Position numbers and translations under genes: made by a program. DNA of 64,000 bases. Origin: Paramecium octaurelia (lineage: Eukaryota; Ciliophora; Oligohymenophorea; Peniculida; Parameciidae). The notes under the pieces were generated by a model, which was not told where the DNA came from, did not search any database, and saw only the letters and a program-made list of their open reading frames with translations. Where the stretch lies: NCBI GenBank assembly GCA_905182995.1, contig CAJJDP010000026.1, positions 457,804 to 521,803 on the forward strand, in the 5' to 3' direction. Below, piece after piece: positions 24,937 to 36,154 of this stretch (position 1 is the stretch's first letter; every line of letters begins with the position of its first letter).

Positions 24937-27289
24937 ATGAATAGAATCGATTTTACTTGGGTTCCATTTCACGTAGTAGCTTGTTCTAGCGAGGATTTCA
25001 ACACACCTGCAGACTTCCTATCAACTTAATAATATGGATAATAAAGAAGTTGGGAATGTAGCAGAACTGCAGACTATCCAGTTGAGATAATCCTGAGATT
25101 TCACACCAGAATTTAACTCGATCATTTATTGATAGCTAGTAAAGCAGATAAAGGGATTCCAAAAATGAACATTTATATAGGAGATGGATTAAATGGTGGA
25201 TGGAATGATGCTGAATATAGAAGGGCTGGGCAATGCGAGAATGTTTACGTTAAACCTCTTTAAGTGAAATTAACAGGAATCGGGAATTACCTGAAGATAA
25301 AAATAATTGAACATCCTAAGAGAGCTCCTTAAAACCCTTATGGATAAGTTTCAATTTCACTGTTAAAAATATGGGGAATTGCAAGGAGTTATAACATTGT
25401 TGATTAGAGCGAGGAAGTCTATGGTGCGAAAGACAATATTGGTATAGAATGATAGCTAAAGTAGATAAGATGTTGATTGATTTGGGTATACCTGTAGATA
25501 TGATCAACTGGTTTGAAGATGATGACAGAAATTATTAATATGCTCCAATCGATGATGAATCGAGAGAGACATTAAATGATTTAAAGTTAAAGAGAGATTC
25601 AGCAAGAAGAGTTGAGGATTTTGAATTTCTGAAGGAATTGAAAAGAGACATGAAGTTAATTTTCGAAATAGGAAAGGAAATTTGGAAGTTAAAAAGGGAG
25701 TTAAGTTTTTGTGTTGCAAAGGAGGATTATCTTAGAGCGATGGAATTGAGAAATAGATTAAAAAAATTAGAGGCTAAAAGAGACACCTTTGATGCACTAT
25801 ATGAGACTAGTAGATATGAGAAAATGATTAATTTATAAAGACCTACAACAGCAGAATATATGAGACATTTGGAATATTTGGAAATGCAAGAATAAATGAA
25901 TGCAGATGCTTTAAGGAGATAAAGAGAATTAGAGGAATAAAATAGAAGAAGAATGATATAGGATGAATAAAATTAATTAGGTAAAAGTTATGATAACAAA
26001 ATTGATAAAACACCATGGTGGGAAAAAGGGGGAGATGATAGAAACATTAAAAAGAAGAAGAAGAAAGAAAAGAAAGAAGATGATGAACCTCTCTTAAATT
26101 TCAATAATCCTTTTGCTTTTAATGAAGGAGATGTTGATTTAGAATTATACCTTAATCCTTTACTCGCATAAGCTGGAGAGAAGATGGTCGATATTCCATT
26201 GGAAATATTAAGAAGATTACATCAATTGGGATATTTAACAGTATTTGGGGCAAAGGCTTGGACAGGGATTCATAGTGATAGTTGGAGAATTAGAGAAGCT
26301 TGTGCTTAAGCAGTATTGAATTTCTTAGAAATGCCACTTCCAGATAAATATAAAAATGGTAAAACTAAGAAATTATTTCTTGCTGCGATGGAATTTGCTA
26401 AAATCTGTATGGAAGATAAAATATTATCAATATATTTTATTGGATTAAAAATATTATCAACTGCATTGGCACCTCCAGTTTGTGGAACTGATGTATCACC
26501 TGCAATTATTAATAAAGTATTAAAAGAATTCACTCCAATTCTTATAGAAAAAATAAGTGAATTGAATTTCAGAGCCAGAGATATTAGTTTACACACTCTC
26601 CTAAGTATCTACAGACATCCTGCTGCAAATCTTGGAATGCTTGTATTAAGTATATGATAATATAGGTTTAATGTTGTTTTGATAAAATGGTAATGGATCC
26701 AAATTTCCCTACTTTATTTGTTCCACCTGATAAATAACCAACGAGAATTATATAAGCGAGATTAGAAATTGTATCTAATGTTCTTTAAGAGTTTGGATAT
26801 GATTAAAGATAATTTAATCATCAAGATATCTTCTTTATTCTAGCTACTCCTTGTCTTTTTCATTAGGCAAATGAAATTAGACTGTTAAGTATTGAAGTTA
26901 TTGCAGCTTTATATCAATTTGTTGGAGTAGAAATCAGAACCATGGTTGATGCTATTGAAAATCTTAAACCTGGTTTGAAAGATTAAATCATGGCAAGATT
27001 GGATGAAATAGATTAATAAGCTCCTGGGAGCAAATAAGTTGATAGAGGCTTGAGTCTTGTACCTGAAGAGGAATAGGAAGAAAATTAATCAGCTTTACTA
27101 AAAAAACAAAAAGATAATGCCAACTCCTAAAAACAAGATCTTGATAAGTCCATCAATAATGTATCTTAAAGCAAAAACCAAGATAAACTAAATAATTCAT
27201 CATTAAAATCCACTTTTTATTGTTAACTATAATTTATTAAAACAATAATTAATGAGTAATTCATAGCAAACACCGTGTCCATTTCATGA
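24937..27289 (+). CDS. CEP104: CEP104/FAP256-like ciliary-tip protein, about 768 aa
   Basis: Introns at 25442-25464 and 26643-26665 leave 769 codons. The order matches CEP104: an N-terminal jelly-roll (residues 1-165; IILRFHTRIQLDHLLIASKA, NIYIGDGLNGGW), a coiled coil (about 190-360; MKLIFEIGKEIWKLKRELSF), a Lys-rich linker, and a TOG domain (about 410-640; WRIREACAQAVLNFL, PPVCGTDVSPAIINKVLKEF). CEP104 binds tubulin at the tip of cilia. The C-terminal zinc-finger region of animal CEP104 is absent; after the TOG there is only a Gln/Lys-rich tail. The TGA at 27287 lies beyond the ATG of the next gene (27252), a 38-nt overlap in another frame. The last exon is the source or twin of the repeats at 28123, 32569 and 41017. 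Confidence 0.85.
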
Positions 27290-27829
27290 TGGTTAATTTA
27301 TTTCATTGATTCGTAAGAATATTAGATCTGAAGGTAAAATGAAAATGTGCTCAAAATGCTTTTTCGATGAAGAAAATCTTCAAAAGAAAGATGTTATAAT
27401 AATTGATGAATTTGATACCAAAATAGCAAATTTGGGTTCATCCTTAGAAACAATATAACATACATCATTATAATAATTGGAAATATTAAATGACATCAAT
27501 TAAGAAAAAGATAGATTAGGGCAAGCCATCGTTGAAATGGGACAGAAAAAATAGTCTTTAGATAATTTTATAAAAACATCTTAAAGTTCTTTTTAATTAG
27601 GGAGTGTTAATTTAAGTGACAATTAGGTAAGTGATTTTATGGAGCTATTTAATCAACAGGAATTGTTAAGAAATATTAATTTAGAGTTATAAAGATCTCT
27701 TGATCCATTAAGAGATTTAAGGACATTTTTAAAATAATAACGAGAAAAAATTCTATAAGATATCTAATTAATAAATTAGATTTTAAATGGAAAACTATCA
27801 ATCTAATCTGAAAATTTACATTAATAATA
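27252..27829 (+). CDS. Z1: zinc-site/coiled-coil/(ubiquitin-like) family protein, truncated by assembly gap
   Basis: The start MSNSQQTPCPFHDG carries the zinc-type site C9-x2-H12 ... C33-x2-C36, followed by about 150 residues of Gln-rich coiled coil (LEILNDINQEKDRLGQAI, RSLDPLRDLRTFLKQQ). The sequence stops at the N at 27830, so the C-terminal domain is missing. The segment 26682-27829 equals 32569-33716 with no difference seen, so the contig ends exactly where the palindrome arm ends. Its true continuation could be either C-terminal half found in the spacer. Function unknown. Confidence 0.7.
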
Positions 27830-27830
27830 N
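27830..27830. other. Single-N contig join
   Basis: Left of it is the end of Z1; right of it begins a CEP104-like fragment unrelated to the Z1 C-terminus. No overlap is visible across this join, unlike most of the others, so adjacency is not proven. Confidence 0.9.
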
Positions 27831-28648
27831 GAAATAAGGATAATGTTTTAAAGATTAGAAAGAAATAACTCTCTCTTTTCAATAATTTTTTATTAAATTT
27901 TATAAATGTTTGCTTTAAACTACTGGTTTATGCTCTATTATGAATCTTTTCTTAATGTATGCTTTCCACTAACTATAAGCTGAAATCTCTTAATTAATTG
28001 CTCATTTTAAGCTGTAATTTATAAACTATTTAGTAAATTCTGAGATTTACATCCTTCTCATAAAATAATAGGAGATTTACTTATTAAGTTGTTATGTCAG
28101 AGCCAGGCAGTCTTTTTACTTCATAAAATGGTAATGGATCCAAATTTCCCTACTTTATTTGTTCCACCTGATAAATAACCAACGAGAATTATATAAGCGA
28201 GATTAGAAATTGTATCTAATGTTCTTTAAGAGTTTGGATATGATTAAAGATAATTTAATCATCAAGATATCTTCTTTATTCTAGCTACTCCTTGTCTTTT
28301 TCATTAGGCAAATGAAATTAGACTGTTAAGTATTGAAGTTATTGCAGCTTTATATCAATTTGTTGGAGTAGAAATCAGAACCATGGTTGATGCTATTGAA
28401 AATCTTAAACCTGGTTTGAAAGATTAAATCATGGCAAGATTGGATGAAATAGATTAATAAGCTCCTGGGAGCAAATAAGTTGATAGAGGCTTGAGTCTTG
28501 TACCTGAAGAGGAATAGGAAGAAAATTAATCAGCTTTACTAAAAAAACAAAAAGATAATGCCAACTCCTAAAAATAAGATCTTGATAAGTCCATCAATAA
28601 TGTATCTTAAAGCAAAAACCAAGATAAACTAAATAATTCATAATTAAA
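27831..28648 (+). pseudogene. CEP104 3' fragment (copy UT2)
   Basis: The first 292 bp are a diverged CEP104 TOG segment (reading SHKIIGDLLIKLLCQSQAVF before MVMDPNFPT) broken by at least two in-frame TGA codons. From 28123 on it is almost identical to the last exon of CEP104. The whole block matches 32277-33094 with two differences seen. It lies directly upstream of Z2, as intact CEP104 lies upstream of Z1, so fragment and Z gene were duplicated as one unit. Confidence 0.7.
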
Positions 28649-28714
28649 CAAAAAATGATAATTTCCATTTTTAATAAATTTATTATTAACTAAATATATT
28701 GCAACAAATAATCG

Positions 28715-29745
28715 ATGATTAACTAATTGTTAATACTCTGTCCAGACCATAAAAATTAATAAATTACAGCAATTCGTAAAATTCCTAGAGATGATGGTAG
28801 AACAAAAATGTGCCAGAAATGCCTAATTAATGATCGCAGTATCCATGAGAAAGATGTTATCTTCATTAATGAATTCGAAACTGAGATAGCAAAATTATAA
28901 TAATCTTTAGAAACAATATAACATACATAATTCTAATAATTGGAAATATTAGTTGAAATACAATAAGAATAGGATAGATTAGGATAAGCCATCAGTAAGA
29001 TGAGACAGAAAAAATAGTCTTTAGATAATTTTATACGAACATCTTTAAGTTCTTTGTAATTAGAGAGCATTAGCTTAAGTGAAAAAGAAACAAGTGATTA
29101 TATGTAACTATTTAATCAACAGGAATTGTTATGCGATATAAATCTAGAATTATAAAGATCTCTCAATCCATTAAGAGATTTAAGAACATGTTTAAGATAA
29201 TAAAGTGAAAAAATTCTACAAGACATCTAATCAATAAATCAGATTCTAAATGAAGAAGAATCCATCTAATAAGAAAATTAACAATAGGAAGAGCATACTG
29301 AGATATATAATGGTATTTTATATATATTATAATAGGTTCTTAAATATATGTAACCGGAAATAGTCGAATTGAACTTCCAGAAGGGGAATCATTCGAATAG
29401 GTAAATTAGAATTCTTAGTAATACAGCGATGAATCTCTTTAGAATTTGTAGGCAAGTTAAACCTCGATTTTACCCTAATTTATTTACTAAAATTAACCAG
29501 GAAGTTAATATAATCAACTTATCATAATAAATTTAGTTTTCGATGATTCTTTGGCAAGAACATTTGAGGTTGAGATTAATCCATATAGTACTATAAGAGA
29601 ATTAGCTCAGGAATTCAAAATTGTTCTTAATCATCAAAAAGAAATAATACTTTTGTACATGAACTAAATTTTAGAAGAAGAGCGCTCCTTTAAATAGCTT
29701 AAAATTGAAAATGGTTATACCCTCTAGGGCTAGTTAAAATATTGA
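28715..29745 (+). CDS. Z2: zinc-site/coiled-coil/ubiquitin-like protein, diverged member, about 335 aa
   Basis: The intron at 29313-29335 leaves 336 codons. The zinc site is in the same register as Z1 (ILCPDHKN at 7-14, MCQKC at 32-36). The coiled-coil half is clearly related to Z1 but differs at many residues. The C-terminal domain (IINLVFDDSLARTFEVEINP, ELAQEFKIVLNHQKEIILLY, SFKQLKIENGYTLQGQ) has the beta-beta-alpha-beta-beta order of a ubiquitin fold; there is no C-terminal GlyGly, so it is a fixed domain rather than a conjugated tag. Its upstream CEP104 fragment is nearly identical to the others although the gene itself is diverged. Confidence 0.75.
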
Positions 29746-31171
29746 AAATATAACATAAAATATTATTATTGTCCTAAACATAATTTTTGAGATTATTTGA
29801 AGCCTCTGTATTTAAAAATATTTAGAATTTATCTAGAAATATTCTGCAAGCCAAATTAAGAGAATTCTAATATGTTCTTTATTTAAAAATATCAAGAATA
29901 TAATTATCAAAATAAAGTATATGTAAGTCTACATAAGTATTTTTTGTACTATTTTCATAATCCAATATTTCTTATCATAATTATTAATAAATTATTGTGA
30001 AAAATATAAACATCCAGGTTAGTTATCATTGAACATGAAAACTAACTATTTATAATAATTACAAAAATTATTCTATTGAGGGTAATTAATTAATTAGAAA
30101 TTCTTACAACCTACAACCTTTAGAGATTTTATAAATTATCGAAGCCATTTGGTATATGATTAAAAGAAGTACTAGTATAAAAATGAGCTTTGGACATCTT
30201 ACAAGTTTTTAAGAAGTTAAGAATTAAAAAATAATATTATAAATATTTGGAATTAAAGTACTTGTATAATTTGCAAGAAAATAGCTATGTTTATCAATGC
30301 TTAATGAATCATTTTAGCGGAATAACACTAAAAGGTTGATTCAAGCTTTGATGATTTATGAATAGGAGTCATGATACTACTTTTCTATTGGTTGATTGGA
30401 TAAACGAAATAAATAGAAAGGATAACTACTGCTTAATATTCACAAGTGCCTAAAACTCTATTAATAGATGGGATTATTTAAAATACTAACATAAAAATAA
30501 TTTTGAAGGTAAAGAAGGTGAGAATCTAAAGGTTATTCACTCAGAATAAATTTGTTTCAAAAAATGTAGTTGCTAAAGAGTCATTAATTTCACTAGCCAA
30601 ATAAAATATTTATAATGTTGAGTTTTCTTAAAGACTTAATTATAAAACTGAAAATTAATTCAAATTATTAGCAAATGCTGAGGATTTGCTATCACTGGGA
30701 AAATAAAGAATCTTAATACATAAAAAACCAAATACTATTATATGCTAAACTATATGCAAATTTCCAGTAGTTTTAAGTTACAGAGATCTAGGAATTGTAA
30801 ATGACATTTAAATGAATATTTAGTATCATGTGAACAATTAGTAAATAAGATAATCTTCCACAACTATGAAATTAGCAAAAAGAAGATATGTTTTGAATAA
30901 TTTTGTTTGTTGCACTTTATCACTATGCTATAATGAATCATTATCTCAAGCTATTGCTAGATTGAGAAAGTAATTCTTTAAACAATTTTAAAATTACTTG
31001 TTAATTCCCCTGATGAAATCCTTGAGAATTCCTCAAACTTTATGATCAAGAATTAAGTAGATCACGATGGAAACTTGAAGATGCAGAAGAATGAGGAATC
31101 CTATTGGTATTGGGTGGGAATAATTAATGAAACCTAACAACTTAAATATAATACAAAAATCATAAACTATT
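29746..31171. other. Non-coding region downstream of Z2, partly homologous to the palindrome spacer
   Basis: No intact gene seen. From about 29790 to 30300 it is recognisably but imperfectly similar to 36885-37330 (plus orientation), which is the region downstream of Z5. Z2 and Z5 therefore share their 3' flank as well as the gene order. The rest has only short open stretches. Confidence 0.55.
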
Positions 31172-33716
31172 TTTCAATTTACATGTGACTAATTCAGGGG
31201 CCAAGAATGAAAGAAGTATATGTGGGCATACATATAATACTCAGCTTTCCCAAACTGAAGATAATTAAGTGCAAAATTTATTGATTAAGTTCTGAGATTA
31301 TAAATTTAGGAGAGAGATTGAATCTATTCAAAAAAGTTGAAATTAATATATTTTTTTCAACTTCTAGAAGTGAGTATATAATTTTAATAATTTTATCGAT
31401 TTAACATATTTTAGAAAGATCAGAAGATAATTGATTAACTTTAGTCTAATTAGAATGATAATTAATTCTAATTTTATACTACTTCTTAATAATAGATATT
31501 AGGCAAATATTTAAAAAAGGAGGAAACAATAAATAAATTTATGAAAGAATTCATCCAAAAATAGATTTTAAACTAATGTAATTTAGAATATGAAACTATA
31601 AAATTAGATATTATTACTACTTGAATCAGTGAATTAAAATGCTTTGCTTCAATAAATTAAGAATTCCTTACTTTACTAATCAATTTATCAATTTAGATTA
31701 ATTATATCCTAAGATCTTATTATAAATAGTTTGGACTCCAATGGCAATTTTTCCAACATTATTCTCTCCAACTCTTCATTTTACTCAAAACTCATACAAA
31801 GAGCATTCGATTTTTGAAGGAAAAAGGATAGAATTACATTCAAGTATGAAAATTTTAGGAAAGAATGAAGACGAGTGATCAAAATAAGTTATCACTAATT
31901 ATATAAATTTAATGGAATTAAATTAAGAGGTATACGGAGACAGGAATAAATGAGTAACTTTTTTATAACTCTAACTGCTAATCTCACTCATACTCAATAT
32001 TTATTCAAACATAAGAAATTTATTTGATCCAATAAGAGCTTCGAAAAATTCAACATAATTGACAGTAAAATAATGGTTTCGTCTGTTTCTACTCTATAAT
32101 GCAATCATCTGATAATAAGTTACTCTCCAACAGAGGAGTTCTATCCTCATGATAAATGCTTTTGGATAATTGATTTTAAGAATGTCTTAAAGTACCAAAC
32201 TTGCCGGTGTGGTTTTGGGAGATGATATTTTTCTAAGACTTTATAAAGTAAATCACCAATTTGAGTTTAAACTTTTGAAATAAGGATAATGTTTTAAAGA
32301 TTAGAAAGAAATAACTCTCTCTTTTCAATAATTTTTTATTAAATTTTATAAATGTTTGCTTTAAACTACTGGTTTATGCTCTATTATGAATCTTTTCTTA
32401 ATGTATGCTTTCCACTAACTATAAGCTGAAATCTCTTAATTAATTGCTCATTTTAAGCTGTAATTTATAAACTATTTAGTAAATTCTGAGATTTACATCC
32501 TTCTCATAAAATAATAGGAGATTTACTTATTAAGTTGTTATGTCAGAGCCAGGCAGTCTTTTTACTTCATAAAATGGTAATGGATCCAAATTTCCCTACT
32601 TTATTTGTTCCACCTGATAAATAACCAACGAGAATTATATAAGCGAGATTAGAAATTGTATCTAATGTTCTTTAAGAGTTTGGATATGATTAAAGATAAT
32701 TTAATCATCAAGATATCTTCTTTATTCTAGCTACTCCTTGTCTTTTTCATTAGGCAAATGAAATTAGACTGTTAAGTATTGAAGTTATTGCAGCTTTATA
32801 TCAATTTGTTGGAGTAGAAATCAGAACCATGGTTGATGCTATTGAAAATCTTAAACCTGGTTTGAAAGATTAAATCATGGCAAGATTGGATGAAATAGAT
32901 TAATAAGCTCCTGGGAGCAAATAAGTTGATAGAGGCTTGAGTCTTGTACCTGAAGAGGAATAGGAAGAAAATTAATCAGCTTTACTAAAAAAACAAAAAG
33001 ATAATGCCAACTCCTAAAAACAAGATCTTGATAAGTCCATCAATAATGTATCTTAAAGCAAAAACCAAGATAAACTAAATAATTCATCATTAAAATCCAC
33101 TTTTTATTGTTAACTATAATTTATTAAAACAATAATTAATGAGTAATTCATAGCAAACACCGTGTCCATTTCATGATGGTTAATTTATTTCATTGATTCG
33201 TAAGAATATTAGATCTGAAGGTAAAATGAAAATGTGCTCAAAATGCTTTTTCGATGAAGAAAATCTTCAAAAGAAAGATGTTATAATAATTGATGAATTT
33301 GATACCAAAATAGCAAATTTGGGTTCATCCTTAGAAACAATATAACATACATCATTATAATAATTGGAAATATTAAATGACATCAATTAAGAAAAAGATA
33401 GATTAGGGCAAGCCATCGTTGAAATGGGACAGAAAAAATAGTCTTTAGATAATTTTATAAAAACATCTTAAAGTTCTTTTTAATTAGGGAGTGTTAATTT
33501 AAGTGACAATTAGGTAAGTGATTTTATGGAGCTATTTAATCAACAGGAATTGTTAAGAAATATTAATTTAGAGTTATAAAGATCTCTTGATCCATTAAGA
33601 GATTTAAGGACATTTTTAAAATAATAACGAGAAAAAATTCTATAAGATATCTAATTAATAAATTAGATTTTAAATGGAAAACTATCAATCTAATCTGAAA
33701 ATTTACATTAATAATA
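31172..33716. repeat. Left arm of a 2545-bp inverted repeat
   Basis: The reverse complement matches 39870-42414 with no difference seen at the places compared. The outer boundary is sharp (flanking bases differ at 31171 against 43859 in the overlapping contig), and so is the inner one (33717 against 39869). The arm contains about 1.1 kb without a recognised gene, a CEP104 fragment, and the first 190 codons of Z3. Confidence 0.85.
32277..33094 (+). pseudogene. CEP104 3' fragment (copy UT3)
   Basis: This copy matches UT2 at 27831-28648, with the same TGA-broken upstream part (to 32568) and the same CEP104-identical last-exon part from 32569. It is part of the left palindrome arm and sits directly upstream of Z3. 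At 31740-31880 a short upstream frame (MAIFPTLFSPTLHFTQNSYK) also looks like a coding remnant of unknown origin. Confidence 0.65.
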
Positions 33717-34154
33717 GCAGGTTAATGAGCCTAATTCACTTGAGTTGCTATGTTTTATATAATATTTATAATAGGTATTTTTGAAAGTTGTTTGTTTAAA
33801 AGTGGTAATGAAAGTTCATTAACGGAATCATACGAATAAATCATTTAATAAAGCAGTGAATCTTTTTAGAGTTTTTCGTTGATAAGTTAAAAATAATCAA
33901 TACCTTAACTAGAAAACTAATAACATCAAACTATCACAATAAATTTAGTTTTCGATCATTTGCTAAAGACATATGAAGTTGATGCAGATCCGGTTGCATT
34001 TATTGGAGATTTAGCTAAGGAATTCAAATTGCTTCTTAATCATACAAAAGAAATATACTTTCTATATGAGGGCAATATTTTAGAAGAGAAACGTTCCTTT
34101 CAGCAACTAAATATTTAAAATGGTTATACTCTTCAGGGTTAGCTATAATATTGA
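33139..34154 (+). CDS. Z3: zinc-site/coiled-coil/ubiquitin-like protein, about 330 aa
   Basis: The intron at 33752-33774 leaves 331 codons. The N-terminal half (to 33716, inside the palindrome arm) matches Z1 exactly and holds the C9-x2-H12...C33-x2-C36 site and a Gln-rich coiled coil. The C-terminal half lies in the spacer: a Ser/Gln linker and a ubiquitin-like domain (INLVFDHLLKTYEVDADP, LAKEFKLLLNHTKEIYFLY, RSFQQLNIQNGYTLQGQLQY). No GlyGly end. The intron lies at the same place as in Z2 and Z6. Zinc site plus coiled coil plus beta-grasp suggests a scaffold in ubiquitin or signalling pathways, but this is inference. Confidence 0.8.
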
Positions 34155-35783
34155 AAATATAAAAAATATTACATTTAAGTATTAATGTTATTTTCAAGTA
34201 ATTACAATTATTTCTTCTGTAATCCTTATGATATGGTATATCTGTAAATAGCATTACAATATTTTAAAAAAGAATGTAAAACTATTGGTACCAAATTAAA
34301 TGATTATTTAAAAATGTTCTTGTCAAATTTAACTAATTTGCAATTTTGTAGTTGTGATAGTATTTTATTTTAAAGTAAGAAGAAGACTTGGAACAAATTT
34401 TAACCTTTTTAAACCTTATGAAATATGACTCTCGAGAATTTTAATGAAGATATAATTCTAAATAATTAGGCTTTGAATTTTTTTAAGGTTAGTACTATAA
34501 AATCAAAAGAAAATTTCTCTTAATCTTTTGGTATTGCTTTTAATTTTAATTTAACATTATTCCTTTTGATTCAGTGGGCATTACATTAGCAAATTTACTT
34601 TCTTATCAATTTTAAAAATTTTTACTCCAAATATCATTAGCCATATTATGTTCTAATTCTTTATTTCTTAGAGAAATATAAGATGTTCACATCCTCATTT
34701 TTCATCTAGTATTTCTTCATGCCGATTGGATTCTATAATTATATAAAATTAAAAATTTCTAAATTAATTAGGTATTCTCAATAGAATAAATTTTGTATTT
34801 GGGAGAAGTAGTTATTTTTATAATCAATGATTATTAATCTAGATATCTATATTTCCACACAAATTTATTAATAATTATGATAAGGAAGATTGGATGATAA
34901 AATTTTTCAAGTGCAAGTGCATATTTACATATACTTTGTTTTGATCAAAAAGTTCTCGCATGTATATCAATAAAATATTAGAATTCTTTTAATTAAGTTT
35001 ACAAATTATTTCAAGATAAATTCCTAATTTTCTTTTATAGAAAATCTTAAAATGAATAATAATTTTAATAATTTATAAGATTCATAAAATCTAAAAAATA
35101 TTTATAAGAAGGCAATGATAAAATTTAATATTCATTTTTATGAATTACTCTCAATCATTTACTTACTATTTTAGATAACACATGAGAATTTGACCATTTT
35201 ATACATTTTATTCTCCAAAAGTTCTGTCCATGACTAAAATCAGGTCATTAAGACACATTATTATTCCTTGTGAAGACTTTAAAACTTTTTGAAATTCCAA
35301 AGCCACTAATCTCACAGAAATTTGTGGATTCAATATAATAAAAAATGTCCTCTACTCCTGAGGGAAAATAAAGACTAAAGTGAATCCTTTATTTTAGAGA
35401 TCTTGATTTTATTAATATCTAATCGAAAATTGAATAGAATCTATTCTGATAATTTGATTAAGGTACTTTATTAATTTAAAGCAGACTCAGAAATCAAAAG
35501 TTCATCAGCCTAATTTTCTTATTATTCTGATCCGTAAGATATATGGCCTATATAACTTTTTAGTTAACATTCAAAAATATCTCGTATTATATTTATAATT
35601 TACTTCTTGACGAATATGAATTATGTTCTTCTAACAGAACATCAGAATCTAAATTTTCTTATTTGAATGATTCCATTCCTTTTTAAATCTGGCTAATATG
35701 ATCTCTTTCTAAATTTAAAATTAGATCTTAAAATTAATTATAAATTACTTCTCAAAAGGCTTAAAGTAGATTCACCATTCCAT
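33717..35783. other. Palindrome spacer (2067 bp) carrying two inward-facing C-terminal halves
   Basis: Left end: the C-terminal half of Z3 (plus, to 34154). Right end: the C-terminal half of Z5 (minus, from 35783 down to 35151). Between 34155 and 35150 there is about 1 kb with no gene recognised; part of it is related to the flank of Z2. The spacer appears again reversed at 36156-38222, and its right part again in direct orientation at 38872-39869. Confidence 0.7.
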
Positions 35784-36153
35784 TATTATTAATGTAAATT
35801 TTCAGATTAGATTGATAGTTTTCCATTTAAAATCTAATTTATTAATTAGATATCTTATAGAATTTTTTCTCGTTATTATTTTAAAAATGTCCTTAAATCT
35901 CTTAATGGATCAAGAGATCTTTATAACTCTAAATTAATATTTCTTAACAATTCCTGTTGATTAAATAGCTCCATAAAATCACTTACCTAATTGTCACTTA
36001 AATTAACACTCCCTAATTAAAAAGAACTTTAAGATGTTTTTATAAAATTATCTAAAGACTATTTTTTCTGTCCCATTTCAACGATGGCTTGCCCTAATCT
36101 ATCTTTTTCTTAATTGATGTCATTTAATATTTCCAATTATTATAATGATGTAT
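35151..36153 (-). CDS. Z5, first drawn copy, N-terminus cut by the gap at 36154
   Basis: The same sequence as the complete Z5 at 39237-40447 (offset 4086, no difference seen), but the contig ends at 36153 inside the coiled-coil half. Treat it as a redundant drawing of one gene unless long reads show two copies. Confidence 0.65.
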
Positions 36154-36154
36154 N

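Noticed and set aside
26306-26596. Open frame antisense to the TOG domain of CEP104
   Set aside because: The plus strand encodes the TOG domain; the antisense frame has no start context or domain and is a shadow.
34036-34254. 72-codon open frame on the minus strand, with an inverted twin at 37685-37903
   Set aside because: It lies antisense to the ubiquitin-like end of Z3 and its duplicate and merely mirrors that coding sequence.
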